From NCBI GenBank assembly GCA_018241425.1, contig JAFEDU010000001.1, forward strand, positions 310,001 through 374,000: 64,000 nt of DNA, in the 5' to 3' direction. The notes beneath the pieces were generated by a model. It was given only the letters and a program-made list of their open reading frames with translations. It searched no databases and had not been told where the DNA came from. Source of the stretch: Pseudomonadota bacterium. GTDB lineage: Bacteria; Pseudomonadota; Gammaproteobacteria; Steroidobacterales; Steroidobacteraceae. Made by a program: the position numbers and the translations under genes. Positions 17,613 through 28,102 of this stretch are shown here, piece after piece; positions within the stretch are counted from its first letter, which is position 1; every line of letters starts with the position of its first letter.

Positions 17613-17972
17613 TCAGGCCCGCGCCGGGACCTCGCACAGCGAGGAGCGGATCAGGAATCGGACATTAAGCGGGGCCTCGATCGAGAAGCTCGCCCCGCGC
17701 CCCGGCACCACGTCGATGGTGAACGTGGTATGCGCCCAGCGCCGCAGCTGCTCCCGGTCCATCCAGAACTCGCACCCGGCCACCACGCCCACGAGCTCAT
17801 CGACGCCCCCCAGGCGGAACTCGCCCACCGGGAAGCACATGGGGGCCGTCCCGTCGCAGCAGCCCCCGGAGAGGTGGAACATGATCGGCCCGTGGGCACG
17901 CCTCAGGCGCTCGATCAGCAGCGTGGCGGCGGGGGTCGCACTCACGCGCGCCTCGGACTCAGCTTCGCTCAA
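17613..17972 (-). CDS. DUF779-domain protein linked to aldehyde dehydrogenase
   Basis: A 119-residue protein with the DUF779 signature: LIERLRRAHGPIMFHLSGGCCDGTAPMC split by a conserved GGCCDG motif, then CEFWMDREQLRRWAHT and VVPGRGASFSIEAP. The function is unknown. In many proteobacteria it lies directly downstream of the AldB/ExaC-type aldehyde dehydrogenase, exactly as here (96 bases downstream on the same strand), so a role in the same aldehyde or alcohol metabolism is inferred. The vicinal cysteines could bind a metal. Confidence 0.85.
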   Translation of the reverse strand: MSEAESEARVSATPAATLLIERLRRAHGPIMFHLSGGCCDGTAPMCFPVGEFRLGGVDELVGVVAGCEFWMDREQLRRWAHTTFTIDVVPGRGASFSIEAPLNVRFLIRSSLCEVPARA

Positions 17973-18068
17973 GGCTCCACTCCATGAAAAACGTGCCAGG
18001 GCGCCGGTCGTAGCTTACGACGACCGCCGCCCCGGCACCTGCGTGCGCCCCGGGGGGAGCGGGACGCC

Positions 18069-19658
<1,590 letters not shown>

Positions 19659-19806
19659 ATCGACTTCTCCGTTGACGAGAGGGGTACTGACCGCCTGCGC
19701 GAAGGGACTGCGGTCGCCGCCACGAAAAGCGCGGCCGATCGAGGATCCCCACTCGACGAGCGTGGCCGTGTCACGCCCGAGAGCGCCATGGCCTTCCCCG
19801 GTGTCA

Positions 19807-19822
19807 AGCAAGTCGCATGCCA
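19807..19822 (-). promoter_or_regulatory. Sigma-54 (-24/-12) promoter for the aldehyde dehydrogenase operon
   Basis: On the minus strand the sequence reads TGGCATG-CGAC-TTGCT, one mismatch from the consensus TGGCACG-N4-TTGC with exact GG-GC spacing. It points toward the aldehyde dehydrogenase, with a predicted 5' leader of about 135 bases. The divergently encoded protein is a GAFTGA-containing sigma-54 activator, which strongly supports the assignment. Confidence 0.8.
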
Positions 19823-19949
19823 GTGCTCGGACATCCCGGGTGTCCGCTGCGCCGCGGAGTGCCGTGAGTGCCCACGGGCACTTAACACCGGTCAGGGGCC
19901 GCCCCGCAGTGGTGCGACCCGGCACAAGGTGGGCCGCGACCTTGGCCGC

Positions 19950-19967
19950 TGTCCCGTAGGTGGGACA
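19950..19967. promoter_or_regulatory. Perfect inverted repeat, candidate activator-binding site
   Basis: TGTCCC-N6-GGGACA, about 130 bases upstream of the sigma-54 promoter, at the distance expected of an enhancer site for a sigma-54 activator. A second element with related half-sites (GGACA-N7-TGTCC at 19829-19845) lies next to the promoter. Binding by the AcoR-like protein is an inference. The 19659-20137 spacer contains no gene. Confidence 0.5.
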
Positions 19968-20137
19968 CTCCGGGGCGGATGGATTTGACACAGTGTTGCG
20001 GCTGCGGGTGGTGACACCCGGGCTTGGCGTATCATCGGTGGCACAGGCACCCCGTTCCTCAAGCGGTGCCGAGGGGGATTGACGATGCCAGGTCGCACAA
20101 GCGGCACTGCCGGGCGGCGGCCCCGGAGTCCGCGGCG

Positions 20138-22126
20138 GTGAGCACGCGCACCCATCATGCGGACGTGGTGTTCCGCGTGGCGGCGCGCCAGGCGCTGACG
20201 ACGGCATCCTCGGGCACGCCGGGGGTCGATACGTCCTGGCGGCGCTGCCTGCGCGAGTTCAACCTCGACCCGGAACGCACCTATCAGCCGACCGTACTCG
20301 ACCCTTCGAACCTGCGCGCCCGGCAGGCCGAACACGGCGACCTGATCGAGATTGCGCGCGCGGAGATGGAATCGCTCTATCAGCAGATCTCAGGATCCGG
20401 CTACGCGCTGCTGCTTGCCGATGCCGACGGGGTGATCCTCGCCGAGACCGTCGACCCGACCCTGCAGCCGATGTTCCGTCGCGCCGGCCTGCTCGCCGGG
20501 GCCGACTGGAGCGAGCGGCGCGAGGGCACCAACGGCATCGGCACCTGCGCCACCGAAAGCCGGCCACTCACGATCCACCAGACCGACCACTTCCGCACCT
20601 CGCACATCGGGCTCACCTGCTCGGCGGCCCCGATCCATGACCCGCAGGGCCGGGTGATCGCGGTGCTGGACGCCTCGAGCGTCGGCAGCAAGAGCTCGCG
20701 CGACTCGCAGGTGCACACCGTCGCACTGGTGAACGCGTCTGCGCGCCTGATCGAGAAATGCCTGTTCCTGCGCCGCCACTCCCGCGATGCGGTGCTGCGC
20801 TTCCACTACCGGCCGGAGTTCGTCGAGCTGCTGCACGATGGCGCCATCGCGGTGGCCGCCAACGGCACCATCGTGGCGGCCGATCTTGCGGGCATCGGGC
20901 TCCTGGGCGCCAAGCACCGCGCGGAACTCATCGGCCGCGCCATCGACGACGTCTTCGACACCGGCTTCGAGGAACTGCGCGACGCGGCAGTCTCCGGCCG
21001 GCGTGCCATCTGGGAACTGCGTGACCGTCAGTCGGGCAACCGCTACTACGCGCGCCTGGGCTCCACGGGCGAGGCCGGCCGGCGCGCCCCGGTGACGGTC
21101 ACGGCACCGGCTCTGGTGCGGATCGCGCCGCGTGGCGCGGATGCACCGCTGACGCTCGACAGCCTCACCGGCGACGACCCGCAGATGCAGCGCAGCGTTT
21201 ATGCGGCGCGCCGGGTCGCCGATACGGGGATGTCGGTCCTGCTGTCCGGGCCTACCGGCTCCGGCAAGGAGGTGCTGGCGCGCGCCATGCACCTCGCCAG
21301 CAGCCGTGCCCACCGCGCCTTCATCGCGGTCAACTGCGGCGCCATTCCCGAGACCCTCATCGAGAGCGAGCTGTTCGGCTACGCCCCGGGTGCCTTCACC
21401 GGCGCGCGCCGCCAGGGCCTGCGCGGGCGGCTGGAGCAGTCCTCCGGAGGCACGCTGTTCCTGGACGAGATCGGCGACATGCCGCTGTCGCTGCAGACGC
21501 GCCTTCTGCGCGTCCTGGAGGAGCGCGAGGTCCTGCCGCTCGCGGCGGAGACCCCCATCAAGGTCGACCTGCGCGTGATCGCCGCCTCGCACCGCAACCT
21601 GCGGGAGATGGTCGCGCGCGGGGACTTTCGCGAGGACCTTTTCTATCGCATCAATGGGCTCACGATCGAGCTGCCACCCCTGGCGCAGCGAGCGGACCTC
21701 GAGGCGCTGGTGCGCTCCTGCATCGCGCTGGAGACACCCGGGGACCAGCCAGCGGCCATCGAGCGCGACGCACTCCAGCGGCTGCTCGCCTACCCCTGGC
21801 CTGGCAACATCCGCGAGCTGCGCAACACGCTGCGCGGCGCCCTGGTCATGGGCGATGGCCGCACCGTCCGCCTGGGGGACCTGCCCCCGCACCTGCACGA
21901 CGCTCGGGAGCCGGGCAGCCCCTCGCGGCATGCCGCTCCGGCAGCCGCACCGATCGCCTCGACCTCGCTTCTGGCCGATGCCGAGCGGGGTGCGCTGATC
22001 GCCGCCATCCAGGAGGCGCACGGCAACATGAGCCGCGTGGCGAGCGCGCTCGGCATCAGCCGCAATACCCTGTACCGCAAGCTGAAGCGGCACTCGATCT
22101 CCGCGCACGCCCTGCGTTCCGAATAG
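20138..22126 (+). CDS. AcoR-like sigma-54-dependent transcriptional activator
   Basis: A ~662-residue regulator. A GAF-type sensor lies in the first ~200 residues ([39 protein letters not shown]), then a PAS-like linker ([23 protein letters not shown]). The AAA+ domain has Walker A GPTGSGKE, the sigma-54 contact loop [26 protein letters not shown] and an R-finger region. It ends in a Fis-type helix-turn-helix ([18 protein letters not shown]). GTG at 20138 was preferred over the open upstream frame. It is divergent from the aldehyde dehydrogenase and very probably activates it in response to an alcohol or aldehyde. Confidence 0.92.
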   Translation: MSTRTHHADVVFRVAARQALTTASSGTPGVDTSWRRCLREFNLDPERTYQPTVLDPSNLRARQAEHGDLIEIARAEMESLYQQISGSGYALLLADADGVILAETVDPTLQPMFRRAGLLAGADWSERREGTNGIGTCATESRPLTIHQTDHFRTSHIGLTCSAAPIHDPQGRVIAVLDASSVGSKSSRDSQVHTVALVNASARLIEKCLFLRRHSRDAVLRFHYRPEFVELLHDGAIAVAANGTIVAADLAGIGLLGAKHRAELIGRAIDDVFDTGFEELRDAAVSGRRAIWELRDRQSGNRYYARLGSTGEAGRRAPVTVTAPALVRIAPRGADAPLTLDSLTGDDPQMQRSVYAARRVADTGMSVLLSGPTGSGKEVLARAMHLASSRAHRAFIAVNCGAIPETLIESELFGYAPGAFTGARRQGLRGRLEQSSGGTLFLDEIGDMPLSLQTRLLRVLEEREVLPLAAETPIKVDLRVIAASHRNLREMVARGDFREDLFYRINGLTIELPPLAQRADLEALVRSCIALETPGDQPAAIERDALQRLLAYPWPGNIRELRNTLRGALVMGDGRTVRLGDLPPHLHDAREPGSPSRHAAPAAAPIASTSLLADAERGALIAAIQEAHGNMSRVASALGISRNTLYRKLKRHSISAHALRSE

Positions 22127-22174
22127 CCGGACGCGCGCACGGGCGTGTAGGCCGCGACGAACCGTGAGCCCCGC

Positions 22175-22834
22175 TCAAGCCCTGCTGAAGCGGCGCGGTG
22201 CCCCGTCGCCCGTCACGATCCAGTCCATCCCGATGTCGTGCGGCTGGGGGTAGATGGTTGCGATCTCGCTGACCGCATACCCGACACCGACGACCGTCGG
22301 GCGCGGGTCGAGGGACGCCAGGGTCCGGTCGAAGAAGCCCCCACCGTAGCCGAGCCGGAATCCGCCTCCGTCGAACCCCACGAGCGGCGCCAGGATCACC
22401 GCGGGCCTGACGGCTGCCCCGTCGGCCGGATACGGGATGTTCCACAGTCCACGCGTCATTCGCGCTCCGTTCCGCCATTCGCGGAATTCGAGCGGGCGCC
22501 CGAGCTCCGTCGCCACCGGTAGCGCCACGCGTCCGTTGCACGAGAGACGCTGTCGCATCCATTCGCGCAGGTCCGGCTCGCCGCGGATCGGCCAGTACAG
22601 GCTCAAGATGCGGTCGTCCGGGGGGATGAGCGCGCTGAGCGATGCGCACAGACGCTGCGTCTGTTCGAGGCGCTCCGCCGGTGGGATGGCCCCGCGCAAT
22701 CCGAGCAGGCGCTCGCGTTCCGCCCTGCGCCAGCGGGCCACGTCGCGTGCCTGCCGGGGGTCGACGATCGCCCCGGCGCTGAGCTCGTGCATGAGACAGG
22801 GCGGTGAGCCGCCAGCAGCATCCTCTTCAACCAC
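22175..22834 (-). CDS. 5-formyltetrahydrofolate cyclo-ligase
   Basis: A 219-residue protein with the family pattern: an N-terminal ARWRRAERERLLGLRGAIPP region, LSLYWPIRGEPDLREWM, and the ATP/Mg-binding APLVGFDGGGFRLGYGGGFFDRTL motif. It converts 5-formyl-THF to 5,10-methenyl-THF using ATP. The usual gammaproteobacterial partner, 6S RNA (ssrS), is not upstream: only 30 bases separate it from the next gene. The N-terminal ~25 residues (MVEEDAAGGSPPCLMHELS) are poorly conserved, so an internal start is possible. Confidence 0.92.
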   Translation of the reverse strand: MVEEDAAGGSPPCLMHELSAGAIVDPRQARDVARWRRAERERLLGLRGAIPPAERLEQTQRLCASLSALIPPDDRILSLYWPIRGEPDLREWMRQRLSCNGRVALPVATELGRPLEFREWRNGARMTRGLWNIPYPADGAAVRPAVILAPLVGFDGGGFRLGYGGGFFDRTLASLDPRPTVVGVGYAVSEIATIYPQPHDIGMDWIVTGDGAPRRFSRA

Positions 22835-22864
22835 GATGGTCTCCTGCCCTTTCGGACGCTTCCG

Positions 22865-24643
22865 CTACCGGTGCTGTCCGTTGCAGAACCCCGACAGCGA
22901 GTCCGCAAGCTGTGCCATCGCGCTGGTGTCGACCTCGGAGTCGTCCGCGTCCTCGCCGCCCCTGGCAAGGCGGATTCCCGTGATACCCCGGGGCATCAAG
23001 GCCACGATATTGCCTCCCCAGCCGATCATCCGGGGATAGAAGACCCGGCAGCCATTCCGCGCGACATACGAAGTCACCCAGAACGCATTGAAGTACGTCG
23101 TCTCTGCCCCGGAGAGACGCTCCCCCGTCCGCAGTCCGCGCTGCGTCCGGGTGTCCAGCAACTCCCGGATCCGAGGCGCGTACAGGATCTGCAGTCCGCC
23201 ACTCTCGCCGCGGTTCTGGTAGAGCCGCGCGATGAGGACCATGTCGCTCACGGTGGGGTAGTAGCCATAGGCCATGAGGGGCTGGCCTGCGGAACCGTCC
23301 GCCTCCAGGGTCCGGTTCACGGGCGCCTGGCGGATGCCGATGGGCGCGAACACCTCCCGCCGCAGCATGGACCAGATATCCGCGGCAGGACCCTCCTTCG
23401 ACTTCAGGAAGCGATCCATGGCGACCCCGAGCATGAACATGTCCTGGTCCCGGTAGCGGGCAACCTGTCCGGGGCCCCAGGGATACGCGTGGTCATCCTG
23501 CAGGAGCGCGGCCACCTTCTCCTGGGTTGAACGGGCCTCATACCAGCGCGAGTAGCTCGCGTCGATGTAACCGTCGAGCGCATCATTTGGTTCGCGCTGC
23601 AGGCTCCCGTTGCCGATGCCCGTCGCCATGTCGATCGCGTCCTCGAAGCGGACGCCCGACCATCCCCGGGTCGTGGTGGCCTCCGGCACGTAGTCGGCAA
23701 TCCTGAGGTCGAACACGGCCGGCCCGTACTTCTGCGCGAGCCGCAGCAGCGCCGTCTCATTGGCCAGCGCCTTGGTGGCCGACCAGACCCCGAAACGCGC
23801 GCGATCGCACCAGGGCAGCGGACCGCCGGCGCTCGGGCATCCCTTCAGGTAAAACGTGCCGCGATAGTCGAGCCCGGAAAGGACGATGTCGCCTGTTGGA
23901 ACCGCGCCATCGAACTGCGCGAGATCCGCCGGGCTTGCGCGCGTCGATAGCTGCTCCCAGCCGGAGATGGGCACGGCAGCGGCGCGGCCGGCGCGGTACT
24001 CCCGGCGCAGTGCAGCTGCCTCTTCGGTCGGGGCTGCCGCAAGTCTCGCCGTGACGAGTCCGGCCGCGACGAAGACCTGCTTGATGTAGAACGGCGCGGT
24101 CTGCTGCACGATCTGGAACCGCAGGTTGGACACACGCCCGTGCCGGTAGAGAAAAGTCGCCAGCCCGTTGTGAGTCTCGCCCTCCAGGGAGTTGACCAGC
24201 GCGAACGGGAACGCGGCGCGCGACCAGCCCTCGTCACCGTGCTCGGACCAGACACGGCCCGGTTGCACGATGAGGTCCCAGTAGCTGTGCCCGCGACCCG
24301 AGGTGCCCGATCGGATCACGTCCTGGGTGTAGGGCACCAGGTCTCCGCCTTCGGTGAAGAAAGAGAGGTTGACTGCCGGAAAGAGGCCCGGGTCCCGGCC
24401 CAGCACCAGGGGCGGCACGAAGTCCACCGGCACGGTGTGCATCCGGGTCTCGGCCAGCTGCAGCGTCCCGAGAAACGGCGCGTGCGCCGGCCCGGCACGC
24501 GTCCCCGGCGTGAACGCGCTGTTGGGGATCACTCCACCACTCCAGGTGTTCGAGAGGAGTTCGGCCGCGTCGATCCGCTCGGCCGCGGCGCCCGTCACGT
24601 GCAGGCATGCGGACACCAGGGCGCAGAGGAGCAGGTTCTTCAT
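22865..24643 (-). CDS. Exported serine hydrolase of the beta-lactamase/penicillin-binding-protein fold
   Basis: A 592-residue protein with a signal peptide (MKNLLLCALVSACLHVTGAAA). The SxxK catalytic motif SATK is at about residues 288-291 (FGVWSATKALAN). Downstream a YGYYPT segment may supply the YxN-like tyrosine, and GWGGNIVALMPRG stands in place of the usual KTG triad region. A ~250-residue N-terminal beta-rich extension precedes the catalytic domain and is not recognised. The family contains esterases and peptidases of the class C beta-lactamase superfamily; resistance function is not implied. It lies downstream of the Rieske gene. Confidence 0.8.
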   Translation of the reverse strand: MKNLLLCALVSACLHVTGAAAERIDAAELLSNTWSGGVIPNSAFTPGTRAGPAHAPFLGTLQLAETRMHTVPVDFVPPLVLGRDPGLFPAVNLSFFTEGGDLVPYTQDVIRSGTSGRGHSYWDLIVQPGRVWSEHGDEGWSRAAFPFALVNSLEGETHNGLATFLYRHGRVSNLRFQIVQQTAPFYIKQVFVAAGLVTARLAAAPTEEAAALRREYRAGRAAAVPISGWEQLSTRASPADLAQFDGAVPTGDIVLSGLDYRGTFYLKGCPSAGGPLPWCDRARFGVWSATKALANETALLRLAQKYGPAVFDLRIADYVPEATTTRGWSGVRFEDAIDMATGIGNGSLQREPNDALDGYIDASYSRWYEARSTQEKVAALLQDDHAYPWGPGQVARYRDQDMFMLGVAMDRFLKSKEGPAADIWSMLRREVFAPIGIRQAPVNRTLEADGSAGQPLMAYGYYPTVSDMVLIARLYQNRGESGGLQILYAPRIRELLDTRTQRGLRTGERLSGAETTYFNAFWVTSYVARNGCRVFYPRMIGWGGNIVALMPRGITGIRLARGGEDADDSEVDTSAMAQLADSLSGFCNGQHR

Positions 24644-24709
24644 TGAGGGCTCGAGGTGGACATCGATCCTCCCAGCTTACAAAAGTCACAGGCGTCGCGG
24701 CTCGCCGCG

Positions 24710-24952
24710 CTAGTCGTTGACGGCCTCCGCCTCAGGGATCCAGGGTGGTAACTCCCCGGCCGCATGCAGCGCGGGTGCTCGCACCGCATCCGCAGAGCAC
24801 ACGCGGTTCTCGGGTGCTGCGCCCGGACGAATGCGCACGCAGATCTGCACCAGCGTGGGCTCGGTCGTCCCCGTATTATCCGGCGCGACGGACCTGCGCT
24901 GCGCCAGGGCCGCCAGTTCTCGCAGGCGGCTGCGCTGCCATTCAAGCGACAT
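24710..24952 (-). CDS. Possible small protein downstream of the Rieske oxygenase
   Basis: An 80-codon frame beginning with ATG inside the last codons of the Rieske gene (MSLEWQRSRLRELAALAQRR) and running to a TAG at 24710. It contains two or three cysteines and a Pro/Glu-rich tail (LPPWIPEAEAVND). The start/stop overlap with the upstream gene is typical of translational coupling, but I recognise no family and the frame could be fortuitous. Confidence 0.35.
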   Translation of the reverse strand: MSLEWQRSRLRELAALAQRRSVAPDNTGTTEPTLVQICVRIRPGAAPENRVCSADAVRAPALHAAGELPPWIPEAEAVND

Positions 24953-26174
24953 GGTGCAGCACCATGGCCGTCCTGAGGCGCCCCACATACCAGTCGAGGA
25001 ACTGGCTCACCCCGCCCTCGTGGGCGGCCGAGTACGGGCCCGGGTCGTAGCTCGGGGCACTGACCCCGATCTGGTTCTCCGCCACGATCCGGCTGTCCTG
25101 GTCGTTGGTGGACAGCCATACGTGGGTGAGTTCCTCGAGGTCATAGTCGACCCCTTCCACCGCGTCGCGGTTCACCAGCCATTGCGTCGTCAGCTGCGTC
25201 CGGCGCGGCCCGATCGGCAGTACGCGGAAGGAAATCGCGTGGTCGGCCAGGACGTGGTTCCAGCTCGTCGGGTAGTGAAAGAACAGGAGCGCCCCGAGTC
25301 CCGAGGCCAGCGGATAGGTGTCGGTGAGGGGGCGCCGGACCGCCGGCTCCCCCGACAGCGTGTAGCTCACCGCGGAGCCGATCAGCGGCACGCGGACCGT
25401 GCGCATCTGGCCATCGTCGGAAAGCTTGAAGCGACTGGGCAGGCCGAGAGACTCCGCGTGCTCCCACTGCCGCACGATGGCCGGGTCCTCAGAAAGCCCG
25501 GTGACCCCGGTCAGTGCCGGTGCATCGGCATACGTCCTGGCGAGCTCCGGGTGGTTCTGGGCGCAGTGATAGCACTCGCGGTTGTTCTCCCACACGAGCT
25601 TCCAGTTGCCTTCCTCGACGATGGTCGAGGTGAAGGCAACCTTGGCCTCATCGAGGCGGTGCGGCGCCAGGAACGGCTCGAGCTGCCGCCGCGCGGGAGC
25701 GAAATCCGGGGGTACCTCGGCCAGGCACACGAACACGTAGCCTGCCACGGTATTGCAGTGAACCGCCCGCAGTCCGTAGTTGCTGCGGTCGAAGCCCTCG
25801 CCCATCTTGCGCGCGGCGAACAGGCGCCCGTCGAGCCCGTAGGTCCACTGGTGATAGGGACAGACGAGCCTGGGTGCCTGACCGCGTGCATCCGGGCACA
25901 CCCGGGCTCCCCGATGCCGGCAGCTGTTGATGAAGGCGCGCACGACGCCGTCCGCCCCGCGCACGACCACCACAGGGTAGTCCCCGATCTGCAGGGTGAA
26001 GTAGCTGCCGGTCCCGGGCAGCTCGCAGGTGTGTCCGGCGAACAGCCACTCCTTGTAGAACACCAGGTCCATGTCGAGGGCGAAGATCGCCTCGTCCGTG
26101 TAGAACTCGCGCGCGAGCGGTGCCCCGGGCTCGCGATGCCGCAGCAGATGTCTGAGGTAGCTGGAAATTTCCAT
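24942..26174 (-). CDS. Rieske non-haem iron oxygenase alpha subunit, glycine betaine/stachydrine demethylase type
   Basis: A 410-residue protein with a Rieske [2Fe-2S] motif (CRHRGARVC...CPYHQWTYGLDGR). The mononuclear-iron site is WKLVWENNRECYHCAQNHPE, and the C-terminus reads STNDQDSRIVAENQIGV and YDPGPYSAAHEGGVSQFLDWY. This layout matches GbcA, the oxygenase of glycine betaine monooxygenase, and related stachydrine demethylases, which remove N-methyl groups as formaldehyde. No reductase (GbcB) gene is adjacent. ATG at 26174 has an AGGGAG ribosome-binding site six bases upstream. A cobalamin riboswitch lies in its leader. Confidence 0.88.
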   Translation of the reverse strand: MEISSYLRHLLRHREPGAPLAREFYTDEAIFALDMDLVFYKEWLFAGHTCELPGTGSYFTLQIGDYPVVVVRGADGVVRAFINSCRHRGARVCPDARGQAPRLVCPYHQWTYGLDGRLFAARKMGEGFDRSNYGLRAVHCNTVAGYVFVCLAEVPPDFAPARRQLEPFLAPHRLDEAKVAFTSTIVEEGNWKLVWENNRECYHCAQNHPELARTYADAPALTGVTGLSEDPAIVRQWEHAESLGLPSRFKLSDDGQMRTVRVPLIGSAVSYTLSGEPAVRRPLTDTYPLASGLGALLFFHYPTSWNHVLADHAISFRVLPIGPRRTQLTTQWLVNRDAVEGVDYDLEELTHVWLSTNDQDSRIVAENQIGVSAPSYDPGPYSAAHEGGVSQFLDWYVGRLRTAMVLHHVA

Positions 26175-26288
26175 GCGCACTCCCTGGGTGATGTGAATTC
26201 CTGGGTGAGCGCAGGATGTGATGGACACTCCGCCGAACGGCGCATTGCCATCAAGCCCTGAGATCGCCCACCGCGACCTGTCGGTTCA

Positions 26289-26474
26289 AGTGCTGAAGGC
26301 TGGTTTCCGGGCTCTGGAGCGGTCAGGGCGACACCCTGACCAGGTACCGACGCCTTCCCGGACCTCGAAGGTCCAGTGGCCTCGTCGGACTTACCTACTC
26401 CACTACCGTTGCGGGGGCAGCGCCGGCTCTGAACCGGCTTCCCAATTCTCCCGCCCTTTGCAGGACGAGCACCT
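26289..26474 (-). ncRNA. Cobalamin (B12) riboswitch upstream of the Rieske oxygenase gene
   Basis: Read on the minus strand, the conserved cobalamin-aptamer blocks occur in order: GGGAAGCCGGTT, GCGCTGCCCCCGCAACGGTA, AGTCCGACGAGG, GCCACTG...CGGGAAGGC, and the B12-box-like AGCCCGGAAACCAGCC. A closing P1 helix is formed by GTGCT (26472-26468) and AGCAC (26294-26290). An optional hairpin (GGTCAGGG...CCCTGACC) lies between. The aptamer ends about 115 bases before the Rieske start codon. A GCGCCG-TTC-GGCG hairpin in the interval may belong to the expression platform. Control of the Rieske gene is inferred from strand, order and distance. Confidence 0.95.
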
Positions 26475-26712
26475 TCCGCCACTCAATGCTATTTCGATTT
26501 GCCGGCGCGGAGCAAGCGGACGCTGCAATGCGTCGCCGGCTTGTCGGAAAGCGGCGAGCCAGTTCTGAGCGGACGGTGTCGCACCGCTGGCGAGACACGG
26601 CCTTCCCAATCGATGTTCACTGCAGAAATCACCCGCGCGGAGTCACTTGCGGGCGTAGCTGATTCGTTTGAATGCCTGCCCCTAATCCCTGCAGACTCTG
26701 AGGACGACCTGT
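26475..26712. other. Spacer between riboswitch and universal stress protein gene
   Basis: Nothing convincing beyond the promoter expected for the riboswitch transcript. The sequence marks a shift from the high-GC chromosome to the more AT-rich accessory block on its right. Confidence 0.4.
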
Positions 26713-27693
26713 CTAGGGGCGCATCACCGCAACTCGGGCTCCACGTGTGTGGTCCGGAACCATCCCGGAGAAGTTCCTAGGCTTTACCACCAGAACGTCC
26801 GCACGCACGTCATCCAACACTCGTTCGGCAGTATTGCCGATCAGAAAGCGTCTAACTCCTGTCCGAGAAACTGCCCCCATTACAACCATCTGGGCGTTAA
26901 GCTGCACCGAAATACTCTGAATTGCAGCATCTGCAAGGGACTCCATGATGTGGACTCGGTTGCGTGGCACACCGATAGCCCTTGCAGCGCGGCCAGCCCC
27001 CCGCTGCGCTGCGCCCGCTGCGGCCCTCTGCGCCCTTTCCAACCCGTGCGCCGTCAGCAGCTGACGCGCCGCAAGGCCACCGGGAAATGCGTCATAGGCA
27101 GCCACTACGTGCAACTGCGATCGCAACGCGCCGGACATTGACGCCGCATAAGCGAGGATCTCTCCATCAAGACTGCGCGGCTTCCCGTAGGAATGCGATG
27201 GGTCGATCGCCGCAAGCACAGGTCTCCGCGCATACCGGTTTCGGCTCTTCATCAACAAGAGGGGGAGCGGACACGAACGGACAAGCTCCCAGTCCGCATA
27301 CTTCAACAACCAGGGAACCGCATGATCTTTCCGATGACAGTTGATCACCACGAGGTCGGCAGAGACCTCTTTGGCCGCGCGAACGACCGCCTCATGAACA
27401 GGAAAGTCCCAGGTCACATGGGCACTAACCCGAACCCCCCATTTCCGCCTCATTCTTTCAGCGCTGCGCTCGAGTCCCAGGAGGGACTGGCGAAGCAAAG
27501 CCGTCTTCTTCTCCTCCAGGGAAACTCGTAACAATGCTGGCGCCTCTACATATAGAGGGCCACTCAACGCATGAAATAGGCACACCTCTGCGTCCAGACG
27601 CTTCGCAAATGCCGCTGCCTTGTCGAAAAGCGTCTGCGACGTTGCCGATCGGGCATCTTTAACCGCGATCAACAGCTTTCGGATCTGGTGCAC
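26713..27693 (-). CDS. Tandem-domain universal stress protein (UspE-like)
   Basis: A 326-residue protein made of two Usp domains. The first ends with ADLVVINCHRKDHAVPW and LVRSCPLPLLLMKSRNRYA. The second carries NAQMVVMGAVSRTGVRRFLIGNTAERVLD and ADVLVVKPRNFSG. The second domain keeps the G-x-TAE ATP-binding-like pattern seen in UspE/UspA. These cytoplasmic proteins respond to starvation and oxidative or membrane stress. It is divergent from the small membrane gene at 27827. Codon use is clearly less GC-rich than in the flanking chromosome. Confidence 0.9.
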   Translation of the reverse strand: MHQIRKLLIAVKDARSATSQTLFDKAAAFAKRLDAEVCLFHALSGPLYVEAPALLRVSLEEKKTALLRQSLLGLERSAERMRRKWGVRVSAHVTWDFPVHEAVVRAAKEVSADLVVINCHRKDHAVPWLLKYADWELVRSCPLPLLLMKSRNRYARRPVLAAIDPSHSYGKPRSLDGEILAYAASMSGALRSQLHVVAAYDAFPGGLAARQLLTAHGLERAQRAAAGAAQRGAGRAARAIGVPRNRVHIMESLADAAIQSISVQLNAQMVVMGAVSRTGVRRFLIGNTAERVLDDVRADVLVVKPRNFSGMVPDHTRGARVAVMRP

Positions 27694-27826
27694 TTTAGAA
27701 CTCCGCCGATGCGCACGTCCCCTTGGATGCTAGCCAATCCCCGAAGTTGCGCGACTGCGTAGTTGTACGAATGTAATCCGCCCACCCCGGGCGTATGGTC
27801 GCGAGTAAAGGCCGAGAGCACTATTT

Positions 27827-28102
27827 ATGCGCTCAATCCGCTCCTCGAGGCTCCCTTGGATCTGCGCTCTTGCGCTCGGCGGGACTCACTTCATATGGGC
27901 GCTCTTGGTCGCCGTTGGTTGGGCGCAACCTCTGCTTACGTGGGTTTTTTGGCTTCACTTCATTCATCCGATCTACGAAGTGCAACCATTTCACCTGGGA
28001 ACAGCGTCGCTGCTAATCGCCCTGACGAGCGCGATCGGTTACGCCGTCGGGACGCTGATCTTGTGGGGACTCGATTATGAGAAATCCCACCAACACAAGT
28101 GA
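27827..28102 (+). CDS. Small two-helix membrane protein, unknown function
   Basis: A 91-residue protein with hydrophobic segments around residues 12-45 and 55-80. A His/Trp-rich loop lies between them (WLHFIHPIYEVQPFHLG), and the C-terminus is charged (GLDYEKSHQHK). No family recognised. Its last 26 bases overlap the start of the next gene in another frame, so the pair are probably translationally coupled. Confidence 0.65.
   Translation: MRSIRSSRLPWICALALGGTHFIWALLVAVGWAQPLLTWVFWLHFIHPIYEVQPFHLGTASLLIALTSAIGYAVGTLILWGLDYEKSHQHK

Noticed and set aside
18002..18030. Terminator hairpin GTCGTA-GCT-TACGAC between aldehyde dehydrogenase and DUF779
   Set aside because: The stem is short and no T-tract follows on the minus strand, so I do not call a terminator.
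22835..22864. 6S RNA upstream of the 5-formyl-THF cyclo-ligase gene, as in many gammaproteobacteria
   Set aside because: Only 30 bases separate the two genes, too short for the ~180-nt RNA.
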